Positions 49,212-62,666 of a DNA stretch of 64,000 bases are shown piece by piece. The notes beneath the pieces are model-generated. The model saw only the letters and a list, made by a program, of their open reading frames with translations. It did not search any database and had not been told where the DNA came from. The DNA is taken from the NCBI GenBank assembly GCA_014706295.1, contig JACSVZ010000007.1, positions 48,870,975 through 48,934,974 of the forward strand, read 5' to 3'. The stretch is from Lycocorax pyrrhopterus obiensis. Lineage: Eukaryota > Chordata > Aves > Passeriformes > Paradisaeidae. Both the position numbers and the translations under genes were made by a program. Within the stretch, counting starts at the first letter, position 1. Each line of letters starts with the position of its first letter.

Positions 49212-50283
49212 CTGAGTATAAAATAAGAACACAGAGTAAGGATCTCCTCTCCCTGATGCAAACATGCGGTTTCAGAAGCCAGTACTAGTCCACAAGTCAT
49301 CCACAAAATCATGGTAAAAAGAAAACAGTCTCAGACCAGGACAACTCCACAAAACGAACTTCCTTCAGAAGAAGTAGAAACAGCACCCCAACTTAAGTGC
49401 ATGCATGACCCTTGTGTTGGATCAGGAAGGGTGCTTAGACCAGCTCAGGGCATCACTGCAGGCAGCCCACTCTGATTGCCACATCCATCTTCTTTCCTAG
49501 ATACAGCTCACAGCTGTCCATTTGAAAAGCAGCCAGGAGAGGAGGCACAGGGCCTTGGAGTCTAGAAAGGTTTCATCCTGGTTTGGTATTTTATTCTTTC
49601 CCGTGAGAGCACTCCTTAAAACCTTCACATACCCAGAGATTAACTGAACACACTGTGTTCTGCAGACACACTCTTTTCAGTCCTGTGACTGAGATAACTG
49701 ACATACAAGAGCTCACCTTATTAACTGACCCCTTTTTTTCACTTCAGAGTGTTCAGATTACACTACTCCACTTTCACTGTTAGGATGGGATCTGAGGCCA
49801 GAGGTTCACACAGCTACATCCTCACCTGTAAGGGAAGACTGAAACACTGCTGTATGCTGCTTGCTGGTCACTGGGAAGAGGTATGGTGCTATTTCTCAAA
49901 CATCATTTTAGAAGATGCATCAAATCATCCTGTATTTCAGAAAATAACTACGCAGTCTTCAAATCTCCTAGGAGATCCAGGCCTCATTTAGAAGGGAAAA
50001 AATAGTTTCTTGGTACAATGGTGAACAGCAGCTTCTTTTAGAAAAAAGGGCTGCAGACCATACCTGATCTTTTAATTTTTAAATAAGCCTGATAAAACCA
50101 AGCCGTTACCACTGCTGATACAACCCTCAACCAGCCGATCATTCGAACCTTTCAGATGTTTAATACAAGCAAAACCGTGTAGAATAAACACAGAGAAGTG
50201 CAGACTTCCTGAAGAGCTGGTCCCAGTAAACAACATACAGATGTGAAAGAAAATTAATCACTTCTGAGAAGTGATTATTTCTC

Positions 50284-50303
50284 TTTTTTTTTTTTTTTTT
50301 TTT
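50284..50303. repeat. Poly(T) run, 20 bp
   Basis: Uninterrupted T run in intron sequence. Confidence 0.9.
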
Positions 50304-51443
50304 AGTTCACAGCTAGACAAGTAAGTTATATAGTACCTTCATAGATAAGCTGGTATAAGAAGAGTAAAAGACTTCTGCTTTGGGGGATTTTTTTTTTCAA
50401 ATTTCCTGTGTTAGGTAAACCTTCCCATTAGCCTCAGTAGGTTTATGTTCAAGCTCAAGTTTATTTGTAGATTCCAGAGTTTTCATTTTCCTGTGCAGGT
50501 TTCACCATTGGAAAATGGCAACTACTTGCTCTACAGAGTTACAAGGGCCTTCTTGGAACTCAGGCAGCCACACAAGAAGTACAGAAAAATGTAAGCAAGA
50601 CAACAATCCTTATCACTATCACTGTCTCTTCTGCACTGGATTGGTACACAGCCTCCTGACTCCTTCTCTCCTCTTTGCTTTTCAAACTATGGTTTTATTT
50701 TCACCACAAATTAAAGTTACCAAGTTAGGAAAGTCAATGCAAGAAGATGAAATCTTAGCTTTGCAAAAACTGAGTAACTTACTATGTATATGAACTGAAA
50801 ACATTCATAAGCTAAATAGGTCTGAAAGAGAACAGCAGTTCAGTGAACTAAAATTGCTAAAACATTTTGGCACCCTCAACAACTAGGTCCAATGATATTT
50901 CTTTACATAAGTCACCAACAAGAAGGAAACAAATTTTAACAACTTTAATTTTTAATTTTGAACCATGTGTTGGAATAGCTAAATGTAAATTAAGAGCTGC
51001 TGACAAATAACAAGATGAAGTAATACACACACTGGCTCTTCTTTGAGATCCAATGATCTATGAGCAACACATACAATGTTCAGCCACTGAACAGCATTCT
51101 GACAGGTTTGTATTATTCCAGACATGCAGAAAAAGCATATTAGAAAATTCACTAATTTACTTAAGTTACAGCTAAGCCTACTACTGATCCAAAAGCCAAC
51201 CCTATTTTGGCTGCCAGGCCTACGTCTGATTCAAGGGTCTTTAGTCTCTCTTGGAGAGGAGAGTATTCCTTGATTTGGAAACTCCCTGTAAAACCCCCAT
51301 CCTAGGGAATACCTGGAAGACATCAAGATTTAAACACATTTCAATTGTTCCCAGCTCATCTACATACACTTACGACTCTACTCATATTTCAAAGCTGTCT
51401 GAGCAGCATGCTTCAAAAACTCATAGTCAAACTATACACTTAC

Positions 51444-51511
51444 GGTACAGCAGGAAAGATCCATCCCTCAGGTTTTTTGGGGATTGGCCTTGCAGAAATA
51501 CCTCTGAGTTC
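51444..51511 (-). CDS. Coding exon, 68 nt
   Basis: Phase 0 to 2. The acceptor is TTGGTGTTGGATGCCTACAG and the donor ACC|GTAAGT. It reads ELRGISARPIPKKPEGWIFP, with AV and a split Pro codon completed by the exon at 49,211. Confidence 0.75.
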
Positions 51512-54500
51512 CTGTAGGCATCCAACACCAACAACAGGCATTTTAAATAAATAATTTAATTTCCTTAAGTGTTGGAGAGGAGGAAAAAAGCCAGGGAAAA
51601 AATGTTCACTTTCAAAGACATACAAAGAATGAGAAAAAGTTAACCTTTTAATAGTTTTTATTTCATCAAAAGGAGGTCAAGTTTTACTAAAAGAGAACCT
51701 TCATCCCTGCTCTTATGGAAGGCTCCAACAATTATCCTCTCAAAGCCAAAGCAGCTACTGAAAGCCCCACACAGACATTACCTGTTTCAAAGACAAAAAT
51801 ACTAAACCAAAAACATTCTCCAGCACAAGCCTTTTAATATTAACAGCACTGCTAGGCTGCTCCATTCTGCCTGGATCAGCCCTAAACAACTGGCAATCTA
51901 CTTCAATTTAAAGGGTGAGAGAACCAGGAGATTTCACATGGACCACGCACATTTTCCAGAAACAAACACTGTGTTTCAGGTTTCACTACCAGCAGCGAGT
52001 GTGCTAAAAGTCTATTCTGCCAGGGAGCTTTCACACCCACATATCAGTCAACACAAGAAAAGGTGACAACAGCACTAACAAGCAACAGGAAACTCAAATA
52101 CTATACTTGGTCCTACAAAACCAAATTTCAAATTACACTACCGAATACTTCCCTGGGCCAAGTGGGCATTTAGTGTACTTTCAACCATGCATCATGGTTG
52201 CATGTTTTAATTACTACCTACCACCTTTTTGATTCTCGGCCATCAGCTGTTGTTATCAAGCCATGACATCTTTTAAGTGCCTGCTGTCAGTAGCTATGGT
52301 ACAACAAGGCAAGAACAAGCCAGTGAAAGAAATCCATGTGGTGATCCAGGTTCGCCATCAAACTTGTGCCAACATGAACAAATTCATTTTCCATCCCATT
52401 CCAAGCCTCCCAGATTTCCATTAAAAAAAAAATCTGAACACCAGTTCAGAATACCCAGTTCCCAAGGAATCCAACTATAGAGATTCCTAATAGCTTCAGA
52501 GCAAAATAAATTAGGCCAAAATCTGCGAACAAGATCAGTTCCCACCAAGGTCAAAGAAACTCAACATCTTAAAAAGTAGGAGCTTTTCTGAATCTCAGCC
52601 TAATTCATATGCAAGGATTACTTTTTCAGGAATAAGCACTTGTACAAAGAACTTGTCCCCCATCTAATTTGTCTAAAACAAGATTTAGAGATCTTGATCT
52701 TACACATTAGGAAACAGCTTTGCACCAGAAGAAATCTTTGGTAAAGCTGTCTAAGAATAAATTACTTTGCTTCCAAAGTCTTGCCCAAGCTACGAACCAA
52801 GCATTTTAATTAAGGTCTCCTAACTGCAGTTAGTGTAATTTCGGGTAGGGGGCAGGGAAGAAACATGCTTTTCCACAGTCTGCGGGTACCAAAGTGACTT
52901 TAAAAACACACATTAGCTGTAGTAAATGTTCTAACCATGTTCTGTGATTTCAGAAACATATTTCCCTGTTTGAAGAAATTTCCCAATATCTGTTTCTACA
53001 GAACTTTTTCACAACGGCAAACAGGAGAAACTAGGAACCCCGGAAAATCAGGGAAGTTATTTGTTAACATATGAACAGACACAGTGTGTCAGACTGGAGG
53101 TCCAACCTACTCTGCCTCTGGCTGTTCTTTCTGTTCTATAGCCAAAGGCACAAAAGAAACATCCCAAAATACTGTTTTCCTTCAGTGATTCTCTTGCAAG
53201 CAGAGCTACACTGTTTCATTACTGCAGCAAAAATACTAAAGGAAAACCTGCCAAAAAGTAAAGTGATTAAGCATTACATTTTAATAGATTATTCAAGAGA
53301 AACTAGGGATCAAATCACAGCACAAAAATATTGTGCCAACCCCCACCCAAACAATAGCTATTGTGAGCCAAGATGCAGCCCCTTCACTGATCAGGAAACC
53401 ACTGAACACAGTAGCACAAAACTGAGGAAAGACTTCTACTACAAGAGCTGGTGGTCAGCACAGCACACCTGGAAGTGATAGTCTGCTGCAACCATAATTC
53501 TCTGCTATGCACTTGAGCTTACTTTACCCAGAGAAAAAAAAAAGACAGAACTCCCCATTGACCCTATACCTTTCTCATTCAATCACTTCTCACTCCTCAC
53601 AGTGTCATTGGGGGCTCCACTCCTATTTGACTCAAATGAGCACTTACATCCCACCAGTCTCTTAGAAACATTCACAATTAAAACAGCAGCTGACCAGCAT
53701 CAATCAAGCAAAGTCTTCTCTACTCTCCAGAGCCTTCTCAGGGAGACACGAGCTATATGCTAAAGATCCATGTGGTTTGATTACAGTATTTAGAACCAAT
53801 GATAACCTGTCAGATACATAAAGATATCTAAGAGAGCCTTTAAATTACATTTAGACCAGACAATAGCAAGATCCACTACTTCTATGGAAAAAAACAAGTT
53901 CTGATCCACAAGAATGCTCTACCTTGAGGTGCAATGCTAGTTGAAAATGGGCAATCCATCACTAGTAAGCAACAAAAGTGATGAAGATCAATGCCCTATG
54001 GCACACATAAAGACTGAAGCTAGTCACATTGCACTAACAAAGGAATCAGAAAGGAAACTAGCTAAGAGTTCTTGAAACTAAGTTAGCCCCAAACAAAAGC
54101 AATTTAGACTGGTGGATGCCTATGACCAAAGATTTTTCACTCTACTGAATCACAGAAAAAAACCCCAAAAAACAGAAACCAGAATTTGAAGCACACATCC
54201 TCCCAGATGCTGAGAGCTGAGGGCCTAAAACAGCATTAGAAAGAGAAAGAAAAACAAAATGGAGTTTCAATCCCCTACCTAGCAGCAACCCTGTACTTTC
54301 TACTCAAAGCATGTTAAAATTTTGGTTCAGGAAAAAGGTCAAAAAAATACCTACTCTTTTCAAAATTCACTTCAAGCTGGACAAAGTCCCTGGACTTTGA
54401 TCTATTTCTTGAGACAGAAGGAAAGGTTACACCAAAATATCAAGCCACAAAGTCAAAAAATATAACTCCATCCAGTGCTTGTTCACTTGCAAATAGATCT

Positions 54501-57500
54501 TTTTTTCTTCTATAGCCCCAGTTCCCACTTGCAGTTCATGCAACCAGGAACAACTAACGGTGTAGCACAAACTATTTTTCTCCACAGATTAAACAAGCTT
54601 TAAAAGGTCTCTCTTTGAAAGAGAAAACTTCTACCAAGGGACAAAGGGTGCTGTTCGATTCTATCATCACATACTTTTCCCCCAGCACACAGTGCTCCAA
54701 CCCAATATGCCAGCAACAATACTTCCCTTTTACTCTTATGCTTTCCCCTTTTCTACTAGATACAGTGTGCAGGTCAGCAACTACAATTGTGGGGGGATTT
54801 TTATATCATCAATCTTTCATCAAAATAGTAGTCTTGCTTAGTTTCTTTTTCCCTTTCCTCCCTCTTACACACAGTTTTACAGGAGTTTTCTTTCAATGCT
54901 TGAAAACTACCAGATTGACAGCTCCAGTGAATTAAGCTCCCTCTTTGTCGACAAAACAAGAGCAGCACCACAGGCAACCTCAGAACAAGCTCCCTCTATC
55001 CTTCTCTTCCCACCCCTCCAACTAGCAAGTGTATCTGAATGCTGAGCTTCACACACAGCTCTATCATGCCAGGGTGCCTTGTACAGAGTCTCTGATAACA
55101 CAGTTCACCCAGACTATCTCAAATGACACTTACGTTAAAGCCACACATGCTGGAAACATCATGACTCAACACATTATCGGCGTATACCTGTTCCAGACAG
55201 CACAATAGCTCTAAAACCACGAGCCTGGCTGAGTGCATGCACATCTACGCTTAAAGACCGACAGGCAAAGAAAATCCATTTTAGACAACGGGGTGAAAGA
55301 ATGCAGACCTGAAGCAACTTAAAGTCGTACTTGAGACCTGAGAAAGGCAATGTTAACTAAAACTCAATAGGAAGACCAGAAAAACTCAATACTCTCAATA
55401 TAAGACAAAAGTCAGGTGCAGATTTTATTAAAAAATTAATTGCACATTTGGCATAAATGCCAGAAAGACAGGGGTTCTGTTACTATTGCAGTACTAATCC
55501 AGTGCTTCACTTTCTGAGAGTGCCCCTCTGCTATGTTAGCACTTAACCTCATCAGGCAGCAAACGAGGATCTGTACACTCTTCTCTCTTCAGTTACAAGG
55601 GGCTTTTAAGTTCCACAAACCCCTCCACTGTTGGTTTCAAGTCACAGATTATCATGCACTAGATTAAGCTAGAAGATGGCTTCTGAACTGTACCAAACTC
55701 TTAGTTCCTCCTCCCTCTTCTAGAAGCTATTTTATTTTTAGGAGGAAAGGGTTTTCTTTTTAGGGAAGAACTTTTGACCTCTGAACTTTTCAAGACATCT
55801 CGACCGAAATTTTTTTTTTTTTAATTAGTCAAAAGCCAAGGTGTTTTTGTAAAATGAACACCTAGACATACACTTAAAAATAAGTAATACCTATTCCTTT
55901 ACAGGCTTAAAAAAAAAAAACCAAACAAAAAAACCACACTAAAACCAAAACCCAACAAACCCCGCCCCCCCCCCCCCCAACAACACAGCAAATTCAACTT
56001 TGTATTTGCTTATGTTTTTATTCACGGCCAAACTAGAGAACTGCCAACAAACGTCAATAGCCTCCCTACGTTCCCCTGATGGCAGAAATGAAACTGAGCT
56101 CAAAAATGCATTAATAGGTTTATGTGGAGCAGATCCATCCGTGGCTATTAAAGGTGGTACCATGGACACAAATGCTGCCACCAGAGTCTCTAGAAGTGAC
56201 TGACAGAATGCAAGGAGGGTCTGCCAAGGGGAAGGTGAGCACATTTGCTCTGTGCCTCACACTTTCCCTAAGCATCTACTATAACCATCCCTTCAGGTCC
56301 TAGCTGGCTGGGTTCAGATCTGTTTGGCTGCCCTTACACTCTTCAGCTGGCCTGTCACCCCAAACAGCTCCAAGCAATTACGTTCTCTGCTACAAAGCAA
56401 AACATACTGATGAACTTGTATGGGAGTAACCTCACCATTACCCCTGCCAGCCCCTCACCCTTCAAATGGCAGCAAGGAGAGCCCATTCCGTCTGCACTGG
56501 TACCAGACTCCAGTGACAGCAGCCAGAGGGGGCTGGATCCTCAGCCTGTAAACTCCCCAAAACTGAGACGAGATTTTGTAATCAAAATAACAGCATGTTC
56601 CTGAACAAAGCAGCATCTACATGCAGCTGCATGACATGCAGATAGAGCTAAAGAACAAGAGTGTTCTGTATTTACATTCACCTCTGTGGTTTGTTTTTTA
56701 ACTACAAGGAAATAACTCCTTGAAACACACATACCCAATTGGGTTCAAGTGGTCACTGCTGGACTCACTAAAACATACCATATTGCTGAAGCAGGCAGTG
56801 TTTCACAGCCCACCGATACAAATGATGACACTTCTCATCCTTGTAGGGAAAGCAGGGTAACAAGGAATAAGCCTAGTCATCCCACCAATTTTTTTAACCA
56901 CAAAAGTAATTTCAGAATGGCAGGGAGAAAGGACTGTGGCACTGTGGCTGCCAATGGGTCAGGTGTGGCATTTTGTAAGTGAACCTTTATGATATCATTT
57001 CCTTCCAGCACCATTAATCGCCCCAGACAACACTTGTTCTATCAGCTATTAACCAGTTGCCCCAACTCCAACATGAAGATAACTTTATCAAGGTTAGGCA
57101 GCAAGAGCCATTACTAAGCACTAAACACACAGTGCCAAGGGCCTTGTTTCCAGAATATCCTCTGAACTACTTCTTCCTGCTGTAACAAAACACATTGCAG
57201 TATTGCATGTATTTATCCATACCTAACATCAGGTAGAAAATTACAGAAAGTACAAAGAATCACCAGCATGTTAAAACACAGATTTCAGAAAAGGATTTCT
57301 ATGTTGCTTATGGCCAAAACATTCAACTCAAACTAGGTCTCTTAGATCACTGATTTTTAGCTCATTAGTGCTCTTGGTGGGGGGACACCCTCAATATCCA
57401 TGAATGTTGGTGGTGTAGCCTGATGAGACAACCATGGGGCTTTAGAATGACAGGCAGGAGCATCATGGCTTCACAGCTCAAGATTCAGTATTTTGTATTT

Positions 57501-58557
57501 TGCTACAGACATGTCTCATTCACTTGTTTTTCTTCCTGCCAGTGGCACCATGGAGAATTCAGTTTCACGAGGCAGTGCCTCAGGACCCAGACCGCACATG
57601 CAGAACCAGCGCGTTACAAAGGGAAAGAACTGAAGACGCCTTGTTGACAAGGAGAAAGAAAAGTCTGTGAGGAGTGCAATGAAGAGCAAAAATAAGCCTG
57701 TTTCTGAGGAGGCAGGACCAACTTCGAATTCTTCCAAGCAAGCAAACTTGACTCAGCAGTATCTTACAAGACAAGACATGTTACAAATCTTCACTAACCG
57801 GCATCAGAGGGGAGAAGATTAAACAGCTTGATGTGAACTGAACCTGCTTCCAAGTCCTGTGCTTGGCTCTGCCAATTACTTTCCTAAAAGTGCCATTAGA
57901 TCTGGAAACATGATTTTCTCCACTCTACAGAGCCGAGCCTCGAGAGCCCTCAGAGCAACCTCTCAAAGTACGCACACCCTGCTGCCTGCATAGGTAGTAC
58001 CCTGGCTGTGGGAAGGAGCAGACTTGTGCTTTGGTTCCCAGTTCACAGGAATTATTCTACATGAGTGGCAATCACACTCCAGTCAAATTAGCCCAAGCAC
58101 TGCAGCTGGGAGGAAAGAACTACAAGTAAGGACATTCTGCTTGGAAAGAAAGGACACCTCCTTCAGTGAAACTCAGTTATTTTGAAAGCCATTCCAAAAG
58201 AGTGTGGTTGTCCTCCAAATATGATTTCTCTCTGAATACTAACTAGCATTTTTGTAGTATTTGGACAGTATGGAAGTATTAGCAGCTTCCTCCTCAATCA
58301 TATTAACCACGTAACTCCTTCTGAGCAGAGTTAAATTCCATTAGTACAAAACAAGCCATTGTTTCAAGGACTGAATACCGAACTCAAAAATGAGAAAACA
58401 GAAGATAACCAGACAAGAGAGGGTTTGTTCCACAACACTGTGGCACAGATGTGACCAGCTCAGGTGCTTATTTTATCTATTATCACACTTATTTTAGCGT
58501 GTTTCACGAGCACTGCTTCCTTCTTTCTTTGGAACATGTTCAAGAATGTCATCTCAC
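51512..58557. other. Long stretch without a trusted exon
   Basis: About 7 kb, presumably intron. I see only low-complexity runs and no repeat family. A minus-strand segment near 57,560-57,640 has an excellent acceptor but no phase-compatible donor. The phase gap between 60,402 and 51,511 suggests at least one unseen exon here or at 58.6-60.4 kb. Confidence 0.4.
55909..55978. repeat. A-rich to C-run simple sequence
   Basis: A12, then (CA-rich)n, ending in a run of 15 C on the plus strand. Confidence 0.85.
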
Positions 58558-58616
58558 CAAAAAGTGTCAACTGTTGAGATGAATAGCACATTATCTGGCC
58601 AATATCAGGAGATATG
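58558..58616 (-). CDS. Possible coding exon, 59 nt
   Basis: Phase 2 to 1. The acceptor is GGGAATTGATAG and the donor TTG|GTGAGA. It reads ISPDIGQIMCYSSQQLTLF. The frame is open for 73 codons around it (continuing as GEMTFLNMFQRKKEAVLV), so the true boundaries may be wider. It is not linked in phase to either neighbour. Confidence 0.4.
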
Positions 58617-58879
58617 CTATCAATTCCCAGGTGCAGCACATTAAGACAGAGGACACACTTTCTGTGATCTCTGACACTCAACTTACACTAAGCCTCTACA
58701 TTCAAGAGATCTACACACATTAAGACTGTGTGCTTAGACTTCCCAAGTCATGACTCCTGAATTAGTAAAGGGACTTCAAGCTACTTAATGTATACCAAGA
58801 ACGGTTTCTCAGGTACCTTCTGCACTATTACAGATTGAACCGAGTCAGGAACAGCACTGATCTCAGGAGAGGTCAACAT

Positions 58880-59560
58880 CTCTGCCCTGAAACAGCACCA
58901 CGGGCCTGTATCATTCCCAGCATATTTGTCCAAGGTGGTTGTAGAGCTCTCAAGTAAAAAATTCCACTGCCTACCTAGACAATTACAGTATCTTTTTCAC
59001 TTACCTATCATCCCTTCTTGGCACAGTTGAAGGCCACTACTTTTTCTTCTACCTACAACAGAACTAGGGAATATGCTTGGCAGAGGAGGGGGAGCACGTG
59101 TTGGATTTTTTTCTTTCCTGCAACAACTTTTTACAGTCAAGATCCATCTCCAGCCTCTTCTTTATGTTGAATAGCACAGTACAATATACTGTATTTACAA
59201 AACCTCTGATTCTTCTCACTGCTCTCTTTTGGGCACTTCCCAGCTGATCTGCCTTTTCCTCGAAATGTTGTGCCCCAGACCAAAGGCAGTAGGTGAGGCT
59301 ACTGCAGCAGCGTTATCAGTGCTGTGCAGAATGGAGGCATTACTTCACACGCCTTGCAGGCTCTGTTCCAACTCACGCACCCCAAGACGACATTTGCTTG
59401 GGTTTTTTTGGGGCTTTTTTTTGGCAACACTGTCAATTTGTATTCTGCCTGTGATCTGCAAAAGAATGCACATCTTTTTCAGAAAAGCTGCCACATGACC
59501 AGGCTTATTGTTCCTTTGCTGCATATCAGTTCCAACAGGTTGTGGTAACGGGACGTGCCA
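58880..59560 (-). mobile_element. Old CR1/L3-type LINE remnant, antisense
   Basis: Several weakly conserved blocks occur in the right order for an antisense L3/CR1 3' half: a decayed '...TTCCACTGCCTACCTAG', then CAACAACTTTTTACAGTC (L3 has AACAACCTTTTA), then CTGCTCTCTTTTGGGCACTTC, then ATTCTGCCTGTGATCTGCAAA and TTTTTCAGAAAAGCTGCCACATGA. Highly diverged, so ancient. The poly-T/G insertion at 59,400-59,420 is later. Confidence 0.6.
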
Positions 59561-60401
59561 TAAGGAAGACACAAACTTCCTGAACCTGAGGTAAATGATT
59601 GCTAGACCACGAAACAGAGTCGCTATGAAAGGGTGATTGTTACAGTCACTTCTGTTGTCCAGCAGCTGCGCTGTGTTCCCATGAAATGGTTCTGCAAGCA
59701 CAACACCATAAGCTCTTTGTGAGAAGAATGCCTGTCAGTAGGTGCTCTCAGAGATTAAGAAAATGCACACATATCCAGCTCTTCTGGGATGTAAAGTCTC
59801 TACATATGACCGGAAGAAGGAGCAGGAATCCAGAAACAGAGTGAGCTTCTCCTCCAAGAAATACACCCTTCTTTGCTGCTACCTTCAACACTTTTTCATG
59901 GCTTAGTATAATTTCTACCATTAGGCCAGTTGTCTTTGTTAAGAGTTGATGTCAAAGAAACTTACCCACCCATCTGGCCCCCAGTTACTTCTCATGATAT
60001 AGTATTTCAGACTAACACAACCAACAATGGGAGCTATTGATCAACACACATACATTTTATTTTTATGGCTTTTAAGGCTGTAAAAGCTAACTGGCACAAG
60101 CCAGATATTTAACAAAAGTAGTATTTAGGGTTTTTTGTGGGGAATTGGGGTTAAAGAAAATCCCCTGGGTTCTTCCTGGAAAAAAATATGTAATATACTT
60201 CATGCCTGCTATATAAAGAAACAGATTAATTTAATACCCTCAAACCAGCATTATTCTTAAATCTGTCTTAAAACTCATGTTTATGTTCTTGTGCACAGGC
60301 CATGGCACACAAGGGACCACAAATAAAGTTTAGAAGAGAAAAAGAGAACCATGCAGATCTACAGCACTGACAACAGTGCTTGCCATTTTAAGGTAGATTA
60401 C

Positions 60402-60489
60402 TAGATAGTGTGATTTCTCATATGTGCTAAAATAATACTTAACCATATCACAAAAATTAGATGGACAGAAGTTGAAGAAACAATTTAGC
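60402..60489 (-). CDS. Coding exon, 88 nt
   Basis: Phase 2 to 0. Superb acceptor (GTTTTTTCCTTTTCTTTAG). It reads LNCFFNFCPSNFCDMV and KYYFSTYEKSHYL. The donor CTA|GTAATC is fair; the frame stays open past it to 60,330. Incoming phase fits the exon at 60,731. Confidence 0.6.
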
Positions 60490-60730
60490 CTAAAGAAAAG
60501 GAAAAAAACCAAACAAGTTCAAGCACACAAATTTAAATTAGGCATACTAATATTTTGGTAGGAAAAAAAAATCATTGGTTGCTATGTTCAGCAGATCGAC
60601 CTGGTATCAGCCTCAAAATAGCTTCATCATAACTCCATGAAAAAAAACAACAAACCAACACACCACAGTGACCTGTCATAACAAAATGGTTTTCAGCACA
60701 GGTGACAGATACTCTCTTGGAGCTACATAC

Positions 60731-60864
60731 CCAAAGTTCTGTGCTAAATCCCAGGCCTGCTGAACTGATGCAGGTGGCAATTCAAGAACACAGCCTTGAG
60801 TTTCCAAACAGTCTTCACCAGTGCATAGCACCCAGGAATCCAAACTGGACCAAGACAGCATCCC
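60731..60864 (-). CDS. Coding exon, 134 nt
   Basis: Phase 0 to 2. Consensus donor TGG|GTATGT. It reads LSWSSLDSWVLCTGEDCLET, QGCVLELPPASVQQAWDL and AQNF. The acceptor CTGCATGTCAG has a short tract. The outgoing phase matches 60,489, but the upstream exon (60,991) leaves one base, so that junction is unsolved. Confidence 0.65.
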
Positions 60865-60990
60865 CTGACATGCAGGAAGCTGAGTTATCAGTTTGTCATG
60901 GATGATCTCTCAAGGAGGGAAGATGACAATTTGGCTTGCTCACTAGAAATCAAGACAACTGGGCTTTACTAAAAGGCATCACTCAACCAC

Positions 60991-61078
60991 CCCCCTTCCA
61001 TTGTTTTTTGTGGGCAGAATTTGAGTTTCTCAGCATTTCTATCATTTCCTGAGGGCTTCTTCCTCCCAGATGCTCACC
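60991..61078 (-). CDS. Coding exon, 88 nt, donor uncertain
   Basis: Phase 0 to 1. The T-rich acceptor ends TTTTCATAAAACAG. It reads GEHLGGRSPQEMIEMLRNSN and SAHKKQW. The only donors nearby (GGGG|GTGGTT, GGTG|GTTGAG) are weak. Entered in frame from the exon at 61,190. Confidence 0.6.
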
Positions 61079-61087
61079 CTGTTTTAT

Positions 61088-61170
61088 GAAAAACAAACCA
61101 AAACAAAAAAACCAAACCAAAACAAAAAGAAAGCCAAAACCAAAACAAAATAAATAAACAAAAAAACCCA
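61088..61170. repeat. A-rich (CAAAA)n-like simple sequence
   Basis: An irregular CCAAAACAAA repeat on the plus strand. On the minus strand it forms the G/T-rich tract before the acceptor of the exon at 61,078. Confidence 0.85.
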
Positions 61171-61189
61171 CAGCAGAGTAAAATCTTAC

Positions 61190-61298
61190 CATAAATAATC
61201 TGGCCATTAGGGTGTACAAGCACTGCTCTTCTATCAGTGAAATTGTAGGATTTATTATTACATGAATTACATCTTCAGGCAACTCTTCAACTCCTTTT
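61190..61298 (-). CDS. Coding exon, 109-120 nt
   Basis: Phase 2 to 0 with start at 61,298, or 0 to 0 with start at 61,309. Strong donor ATG|GTAAGA. It reads GVEELPEDVIHVIINPTISL and IEEQCLYTLMARLFM, and continues in frame into GEHLGG of the next exon. Confidence 0.75.
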
Positions 61299-61534
61299 CT
61301 ATTCATTTTCTACATGCCATTAAGAGGAAATTCTGACTTCTTATGTATATAGCTATACAGAAAAGCTACCACATTACCATGCAAACTTACAAGCTGCACA
61401 TGTGAATGCTTTTGTCAAAAATAACTGAGAAGTAGCTTATCCTTTAGAATTAGGTGAGATTAAATTATCTCCTCTTGGATGAAGCGTATTTCACTTCACA
61501 TCACTATAACTTATTCATATTGCCGTGACCTTAC

Positions 61535-61552
61535 TGCCTCATATCTCCAGAG
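61535..61552 (-). CDS. Doubtful 18-nt exon
   Basis: The acceptor is TGGTCTCTTCTGGGAG and the donor GCA|GTAAGG. It would link the exons at 62,405 and 61,298 in phase (SGDMR). Reported because without it that junction has no phase solution; support is weak. Confidence 0.2.
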
Positions 61553-62404
61553 CTCCCAGAAGAGACCACAGTAACAGCTGACAAGCAGAACAACTACCAA
61601 GGAAATGGAGGCTTTTACAGAGCAAAGAGACATTTGTAAATGGCTGCACCTCACTAATCTTAACTGGTGCCAAACACACACAACCCATTTACTGAGTAGA
61701 TATATGCATTTTTATGCATATATGCCACTCCTCATATGGCATGAACGGGAGTCTTTTTATTCACAGCGTCCACAGAGACCCAGCAGCACGCAAATTTTAC
61801 AAAATGATAACATGGGCATCCAAGAGTCCTCACCACCATCTGATATTCACACAACAGCTCTCCCATCTCTATAATGGAACGTGGCACCTCCATTTCCCTA
61901 ACCTCGTATTAGTGCTCATGCACCTGCACAGTGACAGCCATTCCAAGGTCAGTGTGATGAGCACGGAACTGATAGGATTGAGAGTCTTTGCCAACTGCAT
62001 AACCATTAAATCCAGCTTGAGACAGAGGATGAGACGAAGCAGCTAGAGAAAGGAGGAACTGTTCCTTTCAGCAGCAGCCGGGACACATGACAACATCACA
62101 ACTACACACTTATATCACAGGCTCCTAAATTCTCAGCTAGGAGTGCCTACAAACCTTGCTTACTTTTCAGTAGGTAATAGATACTCTATATTTTGACAAC
62201 AGATAGCAACCTAAAGCTCTGAGACTGTACTATCTTAGAGGAGCAGAACATAAAGGCTCACAAGAAAGTCTATTTGAGATGCACAAACCAGACATTTGCA
62301 CACCACAGTCCCACAAGGACCCTACACTCTGCAGCTGCAGCATATATGCTGGAATACAGATAATTCCAAGTGCAACACAAAGCACAGTGTTCTAGCAGCT
62401 TTAC

Positions 62405-62458
62405 TAAAAGCACAGGACAACTTGGCAATAGTAGTAAATTGCCTGACTAATAAATTCA
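62405..62458 (-). CDS. Coding exon, 54 nt
   Basis: Phase 2 to 2. Superb acceptor (ATATGTTTCTTATACTGTCAG), donor TTA|GTAAAG. It reads EFISQAIYYYCQVVLCF. A second frame is open through to 62,322 (NLLVRQFTTIAKLSCAFSK) and cannot be excluded. Confidence 0.5.
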
Positions 62459-62579
62459 CTGACAGTATAAGAAACATATACCAAGTGCCCTGTTCCACAT
62501 AAAAGAGCTCAACCCCGTATGACAACTCAAAAAAGGAATGCCTTCCTATCAGCAAGGCTGAGACAAACTCTCTTCTCAC

Positions 62580-62666
62580 CACTGAAACTGTACCGATGCA
62601 CAGAACAGAACATAAAAGTCTTGCTCCAATGCCAGCTTACAAAGCAGCTTATACAGAAAAGAGCTG
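62580..62666 (-). CDS. Coding exon, 87 nt
   Basis: Phase 2 to 2. Superb acceptor (GTGGTTTTTTGTTTTGCCCAG), donor GTG|GTGAGA. It reads SSFLYKLLCKLALEQDFYV and LFCASVQFQ. The phase agrees with the exons on both sides. Confidence 0.7.

Noticed and set aside
57516..57774. Two overlapping minus-strand frames behind an excellent acceptor near 57,640
   Set aside because: No phase-compatible donor was found; left out of the exon list.
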